DNA of 64,000 nucleotides from Marinobacter confluentis (GTDB lineage: Bacteria; Pseudomonadota; Gammaproteobacteria; Pseudomonadales; Oleiphilaceae): assembly GCF_004785685.1 (NCBI RefSeq), contig NZ_SRPF01000001.1, positions 868,001 to 932,000 on the forward strand, read 5' to 3'. The notes beneath the pieces are model-generated. The model was not told the DNA's origin. It did no database searches and saw only the letters and a list, made by a program, of their open reading frames with translations. The translations under genes and the position numbers were made by a program. Shown piece by piece: positions 28,112 to 35,923 of the stretch (positions within the stretch are counted from its first letter, which is position 1; the number at the start of each line of letters is the position of its first letter).

Positions 28112-28728
28112 TGTTCAGCGCAAAACACATTACCGTACGCTTTCTGGTCTTGGCGGCTTCTCTCGCGGCACTGCTCTCGCTGAGTGGCTGCTCCAGCGAT
28201 CAGGAAAACTGGAATGCCAAAGATATCAGTGGACTGATGCCGGAACTGGCCTATCAGTTGACCGACACATCCGGCGACATGGTCACCGCCGAAGACAGTG
28301 CCGGGAATATACGACTGATGTTTTTCGGTTTCACTTCCTGCCCGGATATCTGTCCTACCACCCTGCAGAAGCTTGCCCAGGCCGTCCAAAAACTACCAGA
28401 GGACGCCCAGGAAGATATGCAGATCATCTTTGTGAGCGTTGATCCCAATCGTGACACCCCAGAACGCATAAAGAGCTACGTCGACTTTTTTAGTGATGGC
28501 ATCATTGGCCTGACCGGAGAAGAAGAAAATCTGAGGGAACTCAGCAAGCGCTACCGCACAACCTTTGGCTATGAAGAGCCCGATGACAAAGGCAACTATG
28601 CGGTTTCGCATAGCGGAGCGGTCTATGTGTTTGACCGCAACGGCAAAGCCCGTCTGCTGGTTCGTCCCGAGCAGAGCATGGACGCACTGATAGCGGACCT
28701 GACAGCACTCGCCAACGAAGGCGCCTAG
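28111..28728 (+). CDS. SCO1/SenC family copper chaperone lipoprotein
   Basis: 205 residues. The lipobox LSLSGC (Cys27) predicts a membrane-anchored lipoprotein facing the periplasm. The copper site is complete: Cys77 and Cys81 in TSCPDICPTT and His167 in AVSHSGAVYV. The fold is thioredoxin-like. SCO proteins load the CuA centre of cytochrome c oxidase. It overlaps the ctaG-type gene by one base. Confidence 0.9.
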   Translation: MFSAKHITVRFLVLAASLAALLSLSGCSSDQENWNAKDISGLMPELAYQLTDTSGDMVTAEDSAGNIRLMFFGFTSCPDICPTTLQKLAQAVQKLPEDAQEDMQIIFVSVDPNRDTPERIKSYVDFFSDGIIGLTGEEENLRELSKRYRTTFGYEEPDDKGNYAVSHSGAVYVFDRNGKARLLVRPEQSMDALIADLTALANEGA

Positions 28729-28811
28729 CACCTAAAGATCATTCTGAAACCAGCTAAAACGAACCAGTCTTTGACCCCCTGGAAATACACATGTCGCTTG
28801 AATAACCTGTC

Positions 28812-28850
28812 GCCTCAGCTAATATGAAACCATTCATATGAAACTGAGGC
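28812..28850. repeat. Imperfect 39-bp inverted repeat over the ribosome binding site of the next gene
   Basis: Left arm GCCTCAG (28812-28818) and ATATGAA (28822-28828) pair with TTCATAT (28833-28839) and CTGAGGC (28844-28850), with a four-base loop ACCA and a small asymmetric internal bulge (3 and 4 bases). The right arm contains GAGG, eight bases before the TTG start at 28858. It could be an operator, a recombination-type site, or a hairpin that hides the start of the recombinase-like gene. There is no T-run, so a terminator is unlikely. Confidence 0.7.
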
Positions 28851-28857
28851 ATTCCGA

Positions 28858-29553
28858 TTGCTGATTCACGCCTACCTGGACGCCGCTGCATCCAGTAAAG
28901 ACCTTTCCGACCTGAAAGCCGGCTTCGAAACCTTTGCCCGGCGAAAAGGTCATAGAATCAATACGTACTACAACGACCGGGAAGCGCCTGCGTCCAGAAC
29001 CAACTTGTTCCGATTGCTCAAAGATAAAGGCCTGGCCATTGCGACTGAAGCCCAGGCACGTGCAGAAGTTGACCAGAACCAATACCAACCCAGAGAAGCG
29101 CTTTTCAGACTGCTTGGACAGGCCCGTCCCAACGATGTGTTACTGGTAGCGAGCGCCCGGACCCTTGGGCGACTACCGGAACAGGACTGGTCCCTGTTCC
29201 GCCAGAAAATCAGGCAGCGAAAAATCCGTGTTGTAGCGCTGGATGTGGAAGCGTCCTGGGCAATGGTGACCAGTGAAAGTGCCATGGCACCCGTGGCCGA
29301 GCAACTCACCGCGATGCTGCTGGATACGCTGGAGGTCGCGCCACCCCAGGCGCAGTCTCAGAGACGGGAGGCGCATCTCAAGGGCGTGGCCCGGGCCCGG
29401 GAAAAAGGAAAATACAAAGGTCGCCCGGTGAATCGCAGGAAACATGCCCAGATTCTTGCTTTACTGGAGAAAGGCTACAGTTGGTCAGAAGTATCTGCCG
29501 AAACTGGCGCCTCACGCTCAACCATTGCCCGGGCCGTCAAATCGGGCGGGTAA
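28858..29553 (+). CDS. Serine-recombinase-like protein lacking the catalytic Ser and Arg
   Basis: 231 residues from a TTG start (GAGG eight bases upstream; no in-frame ATG nearby). It resembles resolvase/invertase proteins: IHAYLDAAASSKDLS at the N-terminus, NDVLLVASARTLGRLPEQDW, KIRVVALDV, the EKGKYKGRPVNRRK linker, and a C-terminal helix-turn-helix (GYSWSEVSAETGASRSTIAR). In active members the N-terminus reads about YLRASTKEQ, so catalytic Arg and Ser are replaced by Asp and Ala here. A roughly 30-residue extra segment interrupts the domain at about 62-92, repeating a LFRLL unit. It probably binds DNA without recombining it. It ends 13 bases before the GGDEF-EAL gene, so likely co-transcribed. 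Confidence 0.75.
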   Translation: MLIHAYLDAAASSKDLSDLKAGFETFARRKGHRINTYYNDREAPASRTNLFRLLKDKGLAIATEAQARAEVDQNQYQPREALFRLLGQARPNDVLLVASARTLGRLPEQDWSLFRQKIRQRKIRVVALDVEASWAMVTSESAMAPVAEQLTAMLLDTLEVAPPQAQSQRREAHLKGVARAREKGKYKGRPVNRRKHAQILALLEKGYSWSEVSAETGASRSTIARAVKSGG

Positions 29554-29566
29554 GGAGGTAAGGACG

Positions 29567-31336
29567 ATGCTTGATGATCAGGGCCCCGGAAAACCCTCTT
29601 CAGAGTCCGCCAGCGGTCATCCGCGCCCTGGCGCCGAGCAAAGTGAGCAAAAGTTCTTTGAGCTGATTGAGAGCCTGCCGATGGTTGCCGTTCAGGGCTA
29701 CGACCGGGACCGACGTGTGATTTACTGGAACGAAGCCAGCCGAAGGCTCTACGGTTTCAGCCGGGAGGAAGCTGAGGGCCGCCTGCTGGAGGACCTGATC
29801 ATTCCCGACGCCATGCGCGACAGCGTAATAGCCGCTCACCGGAACTGGCTGGAAAATAACGTCAGCATCCCCTCTGAGGAAATTGACCTGAAACATCGGG
29901 ACGGCCATCCGGTACCTGTATTTTCAAGCCACGTAATGATCAAACAGGATACCGGCGACTGTGAAATGTTCTGCATCGACATCAGCCTGCAGGAACAGAA
30001 AAAGGCGCGGGAAGCACTCTACCGCATGGCAAGTTTCGATGACCTGACCCAGTTGCCCAACCGGCGCCTGATGGAGGTCGAGTTGGGAAGCCGTCTGGCA
30101 GAAGCAGAACGGGCGGAACGCAAGATGGCAGTGGTGTTTATTGATCTGGATAACTTCAAACTGATCAATGACACGCTTGGGCATCATTATGGAGACAAGT
30201 TGCTTCAAGCCGTAGCAGAGGCCCTGAAAGCGGAAATTCGAAGCTACGACCTGCTCAGCCGGTTTGGTGGTGACGAATTTGTCCTGCTGTTGTTTGATGT
30301 CACCGCCGCCGAGCGAATTCATGAACTTCTCCGACGTTTGATCACCAGGCTGGACCGGGGCTTTATGCTCGATGGCGTCAATTATCAGGTATCAGCGAGT
30401 TTTGGCGTCAGCTTGTTTCCCAACGACGGAGCGACGGTCACCGAATTGATGGGGAACGCCGATGCGGCCATGTATCAGGCAAAGGAAAAAGGCAAGAACA
30501 CTGTCTGTTTTTACACATCCGACATTAACGACCGCCTGGTCCACTACCAGGAGACCACCGCCCTGCTTCGACGCGCCATCAATAATAACGGCCTGAAGCT
30601 TCATTTCCAGCCCCAGATTGACCTGAAAAACGGCGGCGTAAGTTCCTGCGAGGCTCTGCTACGCTGTTTTGAAGACGGCGCACTCGCGGTTCCGCCCGCC
30701 GTTTTTATTCCAGTTGCCGAGAAATCCGGGCTGATCAACCGAATCGGTGACTGGGTCATCGATGCAGCCTGTAAACAGCTCCGGGACTGGCAGGGCACGC
30801 CACTGGCAAACACCCGCATTGACATCAACCTGTCCGGCAAGCAATTGGCCGATCCGCAGATGGCTGACCGCATCCTGCAGACACTCGGCGACTATAGCCT
30901 TTTGCCAGCGCAACTCGGGCTGGAGTTGACAGAGAACGAGCTCTTTGGCGGCGATGAAGCACAGATACAGCAACTGGAAAAACTGAAAAACGCCGGGGTT
31001 TACATTTCCATTGATGATTTTGGCACCGGTCATTCATCACTGGTCTATCTAAGGAAACTGCCGGTGTGCAGCCTGAAAATAGATCGAACTTTCCTGCATC
31101 ACGCTATGGAAAATGAAAGTGACATGGCCATCATGCAAGCCATTATTACGGTCGGTCACCGTCTTGGCCTAGGCGTGGTCGTTGAAGGTGTGGAAACCAA
31201 TGAGCAGGACAAACTCGTCAGGCAGTTAGGGTGCGACAAGGCCCAGGGGTTTCTTTATGCCAGGCCGATGCCCGCCAGTGAGATGCTGGCGGGCATCGGT
31301 TCCGGGCATTTTGGAAACAACCCGGCTCAGTCCTGA
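29567..31336 (+). CDS. PAS-GGDEF-EAL c-di-GMP turnover protein
   Basis: 589 residues from the ATG at 29567, with GGAGG eight bases upstream. Layout: PAS domain at about 27-150 (LIESLPMVAVQGYDRDRRVI), GGDEF domain with intact RFGGDEF near 230, then an EAL domain beginning at about 340. EAL residues are in place: the EALLR motif near 362, Asn in DINLSGKQL, Glu in LELTENEL, and DDFGTGHSS. Both diguanylate cyclase and phosphodiesterase activity are therefore possible. No transmembrane helix, so it senses a cytoplasmic signal through PAS. It is 13 bases behind the recombinase-like gene. Confidence 0.9.
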   Translation: MLDDQGPGKPSSESASGHPRPGAEQSEQKFFELIESLPMVAVQGYDRDRRVIYWNEASRRLYGFSREEAEGRLLEDLIIPDAMRDSVIAAHRNWLENNVSIPSEEIDLKHRDGHPVPVFSSHVMIKQDTGDCEMFCIDISLQEQKKAREALYRMASFDDLTQLPNRRLMEVELGSRLAEAERAERKMAVVFIDLDNFKLINDTLGHHYGDKLLQAVAEALKAEIRSYDLLSRFGGDEFVLLLFDVTAAERIHELLRRLITRLDRGFMLDGVNYQVSASFGVSLFPNDGATVTELMGNADAAMYQAKEKGKNTVCFYTSDINDRLVHYQETTALLRRAINNNGLKLHFQPQIDLKNGGVSSCEALLRCFEDGALAVPPAVFIPVAEKSGLINRIGDWVIDAACKQLRDWQGTPLANTRIDINLSGKQLADPQMADRILQTLGDYSLLPAQLGLELTENELFGGDEAQIQQLEKLKNAGVYISIDDFGTGHSSLVYLRKLPVCSLKIDRTFLHHAMENESDMAIMQAIITVGHRLGLGVVVEGVETNEQDKLVRQLGCDKAQGFLYARPMPASEMLAGIGSGHFGNNPAQS

Positions 31337-31470
31337 ACCGGGAAGAAGTCGAAACTTGCGTCGATGGTCGCGGTGCTTCTGTACGATCCCGGGACCGTCA
31401 TCTCGAACCCACCGCAGGTGAGGTCGGAGAAAACGGCGTAGACCGCCGACAGACCAAAGATTAAGTAACA
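31327..31470 (-). pseudogene. Possible C-terminal remnant of an unknown gene
   Basis: An open stretch of 47 codons ending TGA, with GC-rich third positions like a real coding region; it reads LIFGLSAVYAVF, TCGGFEMTVPG and ASFDFFPVQD near its end. It begins directly after a stop codon, contains no start with a ribosome binding site near its 5' end, and overlaps the end of the EAL gene by ten bases. It lies just beyond tRNA-Cys in the direction of tRNA transcription, a usual place for debris of integration. It could equally be noncoding DNA with a chance frame. Confidence 0.3.
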
Positions 31471-31548
31471 TTAGTGAGGTGTCAACTGCAACTTCGCAAT
31501 TATTCTGGCACGTCGAGCTGGAATTGCAATACATTGAAAAAAAAGAGG

Positions 31549-31627
<79 letters not shown>

Positions 31628-31702
31628 TGGAAAAGTACGAAGGGGATTCGTAACCTTTTTGCTCTCAGGTGGGCATTGAGAGACTGTGTTCACTGCGTTG
31701 AT

Positions 31703-31778
31703 TGGAGCGGGAAACGAGATTCGAACTCGCGACCCCAACCTTGGCAAGGTTGTGCTCTACCAACTGAGCTATTCCCGC
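31703..31778 (-). tRNA. tRNA-Gly (GCC)
   Basis: A 76-base cloverleaf on the minus strand: acceptor GCGGGAA pairs with TTCCCGC, D arm AGCTCAGTTGGTAGAGC, anticodon loop with GCC between CAACC and GGTTG, TPsiC arm GAGTTCGAATCTC, and encoded CCA. It has a strong promoter just upstream. The Gly-Cys order matches the tRNA set that follows pgsA in pseudomonads. Confidence 0.96.
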
Positions 31779-31795
31779 TTGATCAACGAGGGCGT

Positions 31796-31823
31796 ATTCT
31801 ACGGATTCGCTTCATTGCGTCAA
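31796..31823 (-). promoter_or_regulatory. Promoter of the tRNA-Gly-tRNA-Cys transcript
   Basis: On the minus strand TTGACG, 16 bases, then TAGAAT, followed by a GC-rich discriminator ACGCCC that is typical of stable-RNA promoters under stringent control. The -10 box ends 17 bases before the first base of tRNA-Gly. Confidence 0.75.
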
Positions 31824-31863
31824 CCACTTTTTAAAAATTTTGTTTTACTTCAGGTGTTAACGA

Positions 31864-32988
31864 ATGTCGTCTCCCGGCCAGCTGAACATAGTAAACGATC
31901 GCATGATGTTGAAGGGAGACTGGACGCTGAGACACTACGCCCACCTCCGGAGTCGAATCCTGAAAGCCGGTTCGATAGATTCCTCATTGGCGTTCACGGT
32001 GGATCTGAACCAGATCGGTGCGCTGGATACCGCCGGCGCCTCATTGCTGGCAGAACTACTCGGTACGGAACAGCTTGAACAGTTGCTGTCGCAGACCCCG
32101 CAGGTCAATGAAGAGCGCCGCGGCCTAATCAGCATCACGATCAAGTCTCTTGCCCGGACTGATCAGGTCCCGGCCCGTCGCTCTTTTTCCGCAAGCCAGC
32201 AGCTTGCCCGGATTGGTCACGGGGTCAGCGAATTCGCCGCGCAGATGCAACTGCTTACGGGCTTTACCGGCCAACTGATTGCGACCTGCCTGGCCATTCT
32301 TGCCCAACCAAGGCGCTGGCGTGTTACCTCGTTCGTGACCCATCTGCATCAGACCGGCCTGAATGCACTTCCGATCGTCGCCCTGCTCTCATTCCTGGTG
32401 GGCGCTGTTGTCGCCTTTCTGGGCGCCACCATCCTGGAAGATTTTGGAGCCACGATATATACCGTAAACCTGGTCGCCTACTCGTTCCTGCGGGAATTTG
32501 GCGTGATGCTGGCAGCCATTCTGGTTGCCGGGCGCACTGCCAGCGCCTTTACCGCCCAGCTTGGCTCGATGAAAGCGAACGAAGAGATTGATGCCATCAG
32601 AACCCTGGGGCTCAACCCTATGGAGCTTCTTGTCATTCCACGTGTTCTGGCAATGATGGTGTCTCTTCCAATCCTGACCTTTGTCGGCATTGTCAGCGGC
32701 ATTGTCGGAGGTTCTCTGGTCTGCATCCTGGCGCTGGATATCGCCCTTCCACAGATACTGCATATTCTGGAAAAGCAGATTCCAGTCATTCATTTCTATG
32801 TGGGCATGAGCAAGGCACCGGTGTTTGCCTTCATGATCGCCATCATTGGCTGCCTGGAGGGGTTTAAAACCAGCGGCAGTGCCCAGTCAGTCGGTGAGCA
32901 CACAACCTCTGCCGTGGTACAGTCCATTTTTATGGTAATCCTGCTGGATTCCATTGCAGCAATCTTTTTCATGGAGATGGGATGGTGA
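31864..32988 (+). CDS. MlaE-type lipid ABC transporter permease with N-terminal STAS domain
   Basis: 374 residues. About residues 1-95 form a STAS-like domain (LDTAGASLLAELLG as the central motif), the role played by the separate MlaB in the E. coli Mla system. The remainder is a MlaE permease of five or six helices with ALLSFLVGAVVAFLGATILEDFG, VAGRTASAFTAQLGSMKANEEIDA and GLNPMELLVIPR, the signature segments of the family. Start ATG at 31864 is 85 bases after the tRNA-Gly on the other strand. First gene of a four-gene operon for envelope lipid transport. Confidence 0.9.
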   Translation: MSSPGQLNIVNDRMMLKGDWTLRHYAHLRSRILKAGSIDSSLAFTVDLNQIGALDTAGASLLAELLGTEQLEQLLSQTPQVNEERRGLISITIKSLARTDQVPARRSFSASQQLARIGHGVSEFAAQMQLLTGFTGQLIATCLAILAQPRRWRVTSFVTHLHQTGLNALPIVALLSFLVGAVVAFLGATILEDFGATIYTVNLVAYSFLREFGVMLAAILVAGRTASAFTAQLGSMKANEEIDAIRTLGLNPMELLVIPRVLAMMVSLPILTFVGIVSGIVGGSLVCILALDIALPQILHILEKQIPVIHFYVGMSKAPVFAFMIAIIGCLEGFKTSGSAQSVGEHTTSAVVQSIFMVILLDSIAAIFFMEMGW

Positions 32989-33785
32989 CCAGTCCCGCAG
33001 GGATCGCCTCGACGGTGATCAACGTCAAAGGATTGACCAACCGGTTTGGTCAACAGGTGGTTCACGATCATCTTGACCTTGAGGTTCGCCAACGGGAGAT
33101 TCTGGGTGTCGTTGGCGGGTCCGGCACCGGCAAATCGGTGCTACTGCGATCTCTGGTCGGGCTTCACACGCCCAATGAGGGAACAGTTGAGATATTCGGC
33201 CAACAGTTGCAAAGCCTGAATCCTTCGCAGCGCTCTGCCCTGGAACGCCGGCTGGGGGTTCTGTTTCAGGGCGGCGCCCTGTTCACTTCGCTGACTCTGC
33301 TTGAAAATGTCGCCCTGCCGTTGATCGAACACATCAAGCTCAGCCGTTCGGATGCTGAGCATCTGGCAAGGACCAAGCTTGCGCTGGTTGGTTTGCCGGC
33401 TGATTCTGCCGACAAATACCCGGCCATGCTGTCGGGCGGTATGGTAAAGCGGGCAGCATTGGCCCGAGCCCTGGTGCTTGACCCGGAAATCCTTTTTCTC
33501 GACGAGCCCACCTCAGGACTGGACCCAATCGGCGCTGCAGCGTTTGACCAGCTTATCGTCACCCTGCGCAACGCCCTCGGTTTTACCGTCTTTCTGGTCA
33601 CTCACGACCTGGACACACTCTATACCGCCTGTGACCGGGTGGCCGTTCTGGCAGACCGCAAAGTGCTGATCACTGATACCATGGCCAGGGTTGAAGCGGT
33701 TAACAACGACTGGATCAAGGCCTATTTCCACGGCCCTCGGGGACGTAAGGCCAGAACGGCCGCCAACAGCGAAAAGGAAGTCTGA
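32982..33785 (+). CDS. MlaF-type ABC transporter ATP-binding protein
   Basis: 267 residues. Walker A GGSGTGKSV at about 45-53, signature LSGGMVKRAALARAL near 148, Walker B EILFLDEPTSGLDPIG and switch His in LVTHD. The Met in SGGMVKR is the usual MlaF/Ttg2A variant of the ABC signature. It overlaps the permease by seven bases. It supplies ATP hydrolysis for movement of phospholipid between membranes. Confidence 0.92.
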   Translation: MVTSPAGIASTVINVKGLTNRFGQQVVHDHLDLEVRQREILGVVGGSGTGKSVLLRSLVGLHTPNEGTVEIFGQQLQSLNPSQRSALERRLGVLFQGGALFTSLTLLENVALPLIEHIKLSRSDAEHLARTKLALVGLPADSADKYPAMLSGGMVKRAALARALVLDPEILFLDEPTSGLDPIGAAAFDQLIVTLRNALGFTVFLVTHDLDTLYTACDRVAVLADRKVLITDTMARVEAVNNDWIKAYFHGPRGRKARTAANSEKEV

Positions 33786-33787
33786 CT

Positions 33788-34726
33788 ATGGAACCAAGAG
33801 CACATCATGTGCTTATCGGCCTGTTTACCCTCCTGGCTGCTGCCAGCGGGCTGTTTTTTGCGCTCTGGCTGAATAATTCGGATAACGACCGGGACTATAC
33901 CTGGTATGAAATCATCTTTGACCAGGGCGTAAGTGGCCTCAATGAGGGTAGCCCGGTGAAATACAGTGGCATTCGGGTGGGCGATGTTGCGCTGCTCCGG
34001 CTTGATCCCGACGACCCTCGCAATGTACGCGCCCTGGTTCGGGTGTTCAGCCACGTGCCGATCCGGGAGAATACCCGGGCTGGGCTTGCCATTACCAATA
34101 TCACCGGCAGCATGAGTATCGAGCTTGAGGGCGGCACCCCGGACCGTCCGATTCTGGAGGGGTCACGTAGCAACCCGCCGTTGATTCATGCAGAACCTTC
34201 AACCCTGACATCGCTGGTCGCGACTGGCGAAACCCTGCTTGGAAAACTGGATCAGTTGCTCACCAACTCCAACCGGGTGATGTCTGACCAGAATATCCAG
34301 AACCTCACCCAGAGCCTGAACAACCTCCAGGAGCTGTCAGCCGGGCTGATGGAGCGGCGCGAGGAAGTGAACGCTGTTTTCGAGCGTCTGAAGAAAATCA
34401 CCATAGAAACACGGTCCACTCTGGATACCTATCAGAGGGTAGGAAACCGGGCTGAATCCCTGCTGGACAATGAAGTGCAGACGTTTCTGGGGTCCGCTTC
34501 AAGCGCGACCCAGACATTGGAACAATCCACTGCACGGATCGACCAGCTTCTGGCCCGAAACGAAGAAGCGCTGGCTCGCGGTATGCAGGGCGTTGGTGAA
34601 CTCGAGCCGGCGCTTCGGGATATGCGGACCACCCTGACCAACCTGAACGGCCTGATTAACCGACTGGAAGAGGATCCTGCCGGCCTTTTACTAGGCAAAG
34701 AACCCCTGCAGGAGTTTAATCCATGA
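33788..34726 (+). CDS. MCE-domain lipid-binding protein (MlaD/PqiB family)
   Basis: 312 residues. A transmembrane helix at about 9-28 (IGLFTLLAAASGLFFALWL) anchors it to the inner membrane. A single MCE domain lies at about 40-115 (YEIIFDQGVSGLNEGSPVKYSGIRVGDVALLRL). The long C-terminal region is predicted helical with heptad-like repeats and many Gln and Asn residues. Hexamers of such proteins form a lipid channel across the periplasm. Single-MCE length is longer than MlaD (about 180) but shorter than PqiB. It is two bases behind the ATPase gene. Confidence 0.9.
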   Translation: MEPRAHHVLIGLFTLLAAASGLFFALWLNNSDNDRDYTWYEIIFDQGVSGLNEGSPVKYSGIRVGDVALLRLDPDDPRNVRALVRVFSHVPIRENTRAGLAITNITGSMSIELEGGTPDRPILEGSRSNPPLIHAEPSTLTSLVATGETLLGKLDQLLTNSNRVMSDQNIQNLTQSLNNLQELSAGLMERREEVNAVFERLKKITIETRSTLDTYQRVGNRAESLLDNEVQTFLGSASSATQTLEQSTARIDQLLARNEEALARGMQGVGELEPALRDMRTTLTNLNGLINRLEEDPAGLLLGKEPLQEFNP

Positions 34727-35352
34727 AAAACCCCATAACGGGCCTGCTCATCGCGCTGTTTCTCATCACTCTGGTCAGTGGCTGTACCCTGCTGCCTGAA
34801 CGAACGGCAAGAAACGCCTTCATGTTGCCAGCGCCGCAGGTAGCTAAATCCAGAAACCCAGCGGTACCTGTCACTCTTCGTGTTCTGACGCCCCAGGCAG
34901 AGTCCCCGCTCGATGGCACCTATATACTGGTCAGCCCCCGGGAACACATCATTCAGGCCTACGCTGGGGCGCGCTGGAGCAACCCCACACCGGTGATGGT
35001 CCGCGACCACTGGATTGAAGGCCTGCGCCAGAATGGCGGCCTGAAGGCGGTGGTAAGCGAAAGCAGCGAAGCCTCCAGCCAACTGACCCTGAGCAGTGAC
35101 CTTGGCCGGTTCCGGATGCACTACCCCCAGGGACAGGCCATGGTGGAAATACAGCTTGATGCCCAGTTGCTTGAGAGCCAGTCACGACGAGTACTTGCTG
35201 TGAAGCGCTTCCAGATTGAGCTAGCGATTGACGACCAGCCGGTTGAATCCGTGATTGCCGGGTTTGGTGAAGCCAGCCAGGCACTGACGGAAGACATGGT
35301 TTCCTGGCTGCTTTCCACTAGTGAAGAGATTTATAAGGGTGCGGATCAATAA
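34723..35352 (+). CDS. ABC transport auxiliary lipoprotein, PqiC family
   Basis: 209 residues with a lipobox LVSGC (Cys21), so a lipoprotein, probably in the outer membrane. The body matches the ABC_trans_aux (DUF330) family: YILVSPREHIIQAYAGARWS, then DHWIEGLRQNGG and LDAQLLESQSRRVLAVKRF. PqiC proteins partner MCE channels at the outer membrane. It overlaps the MCE gene by four bases (ATGA), confirming a four-gene unit. No MlaC-like soluble carrier is present. Confidence 0.87.
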   Translation: MKNPITGLLIALFLITLVSGCTLLPERTARNAFMLPAPQVAKSRNPAVPVTLRVLTPQAESPLDGTYILVSPREHIIQAYAGARWSNPTPVMVRDHWIEGLRQNGGLKAVVSESSEASSQLTLSSDLGRFRMHYPQGQAMVEIQLDAQLLESQSRRVLAVKRFQIELAIDDQPVESVIAGFGEASQALTEDMVSWLLSTSEEIYKGADQ

Positions 35353-35367
35353 CTCCGCCTGGGCCAC

Positions 35368-35916
35368 CTAGCACCTGGGAAATAAATCAGGCCAGGCCGC
35401 TTTCAGATACAGAATCATTGACCACAGGGTCAGGCCAGCGGCGATATAAAGCAGGGCCAGACCAAGCCAGGTCCAGGTTTCACCCACGGGAAACGCCAAC
35501 AGCAGCGTAATCGACGCCATCTGGGCGGTGGTCTTGATTTTACCGATATAGGACACCGCCACACTGGCGCGGCTGCCGATTTCTGCCATCCACTCGCGCA
35601 ACGCGGATATCACGATTTCACGGCCGATGATCACCGTGGCCGGGATGGTCAGAACAAAACTCGAGTGCGCTTCAATCAGAACGGTCAGGGCAACGGCGAC
35701 CATCAGCTTGTCGGCCACCGGGTCCAGAAATGCGCCAAAGGGCGTGGTCTGGTCGAGGCGGCGGGCGAGGTAGCCGTCCAGCCAATCGGTGCCGGCGGCT
35801 AATGCGAAAATGGCGGCACTGACAAAATAGCTCCACTGCAGCGGCAGATAGAAAATGATGACGAACACCGGGATCATGGTAATCCGCGACAGCGTGAGAA
35901 TATTCGGTAGATTCAT
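35368..35916 (-). CDS. pgsA: CDP-diacylglycerol-glycerol-3-phosphate 3-phosphatidyltransferase
   Basis: 182 residues with four or five transmembrane helices. The CDP-alcohol phosphotransferase motif D-G-x2-A-R-x8-G-x3-D-x3-D is intact at residues 47-69 (DGYLARR, then GAFLDPVADK). It makes phosphatidylglycerol phosphate in the inner membrane, the committed step to PG and cardiolipin. It starts seven bases after uvrC ends, as in the gacA-uvrC-pgsA arrangement of pseudomonads. Confidence 0.95.
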   Translation of the reverse strand: MNLPNILTLSRITMIPVFVIIFYLPLQWSYFVSAAIFALAAGTDWLDGYLARRLDQTTPFGAFLDPVADKLMVAVALTVLIEAHSSFVLTIPATVIIGREIVISALREWMAEIGSRASVAVSYIGKIKTTAQMASITLLLAFPVGETWTWLGLALLYIAAGLTLWSMILYLKAAWPDLFPRC

Positions 35917-35923
35917 GACTTCC

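Noticed and set aside
31686..32078. Plus-strand frame that crosses tRNA-Gly and the start of the STAS-MlaE gene
   Set aside because: It contains the tRNA antisense and a different frame from the permease; no ribosome binding site.
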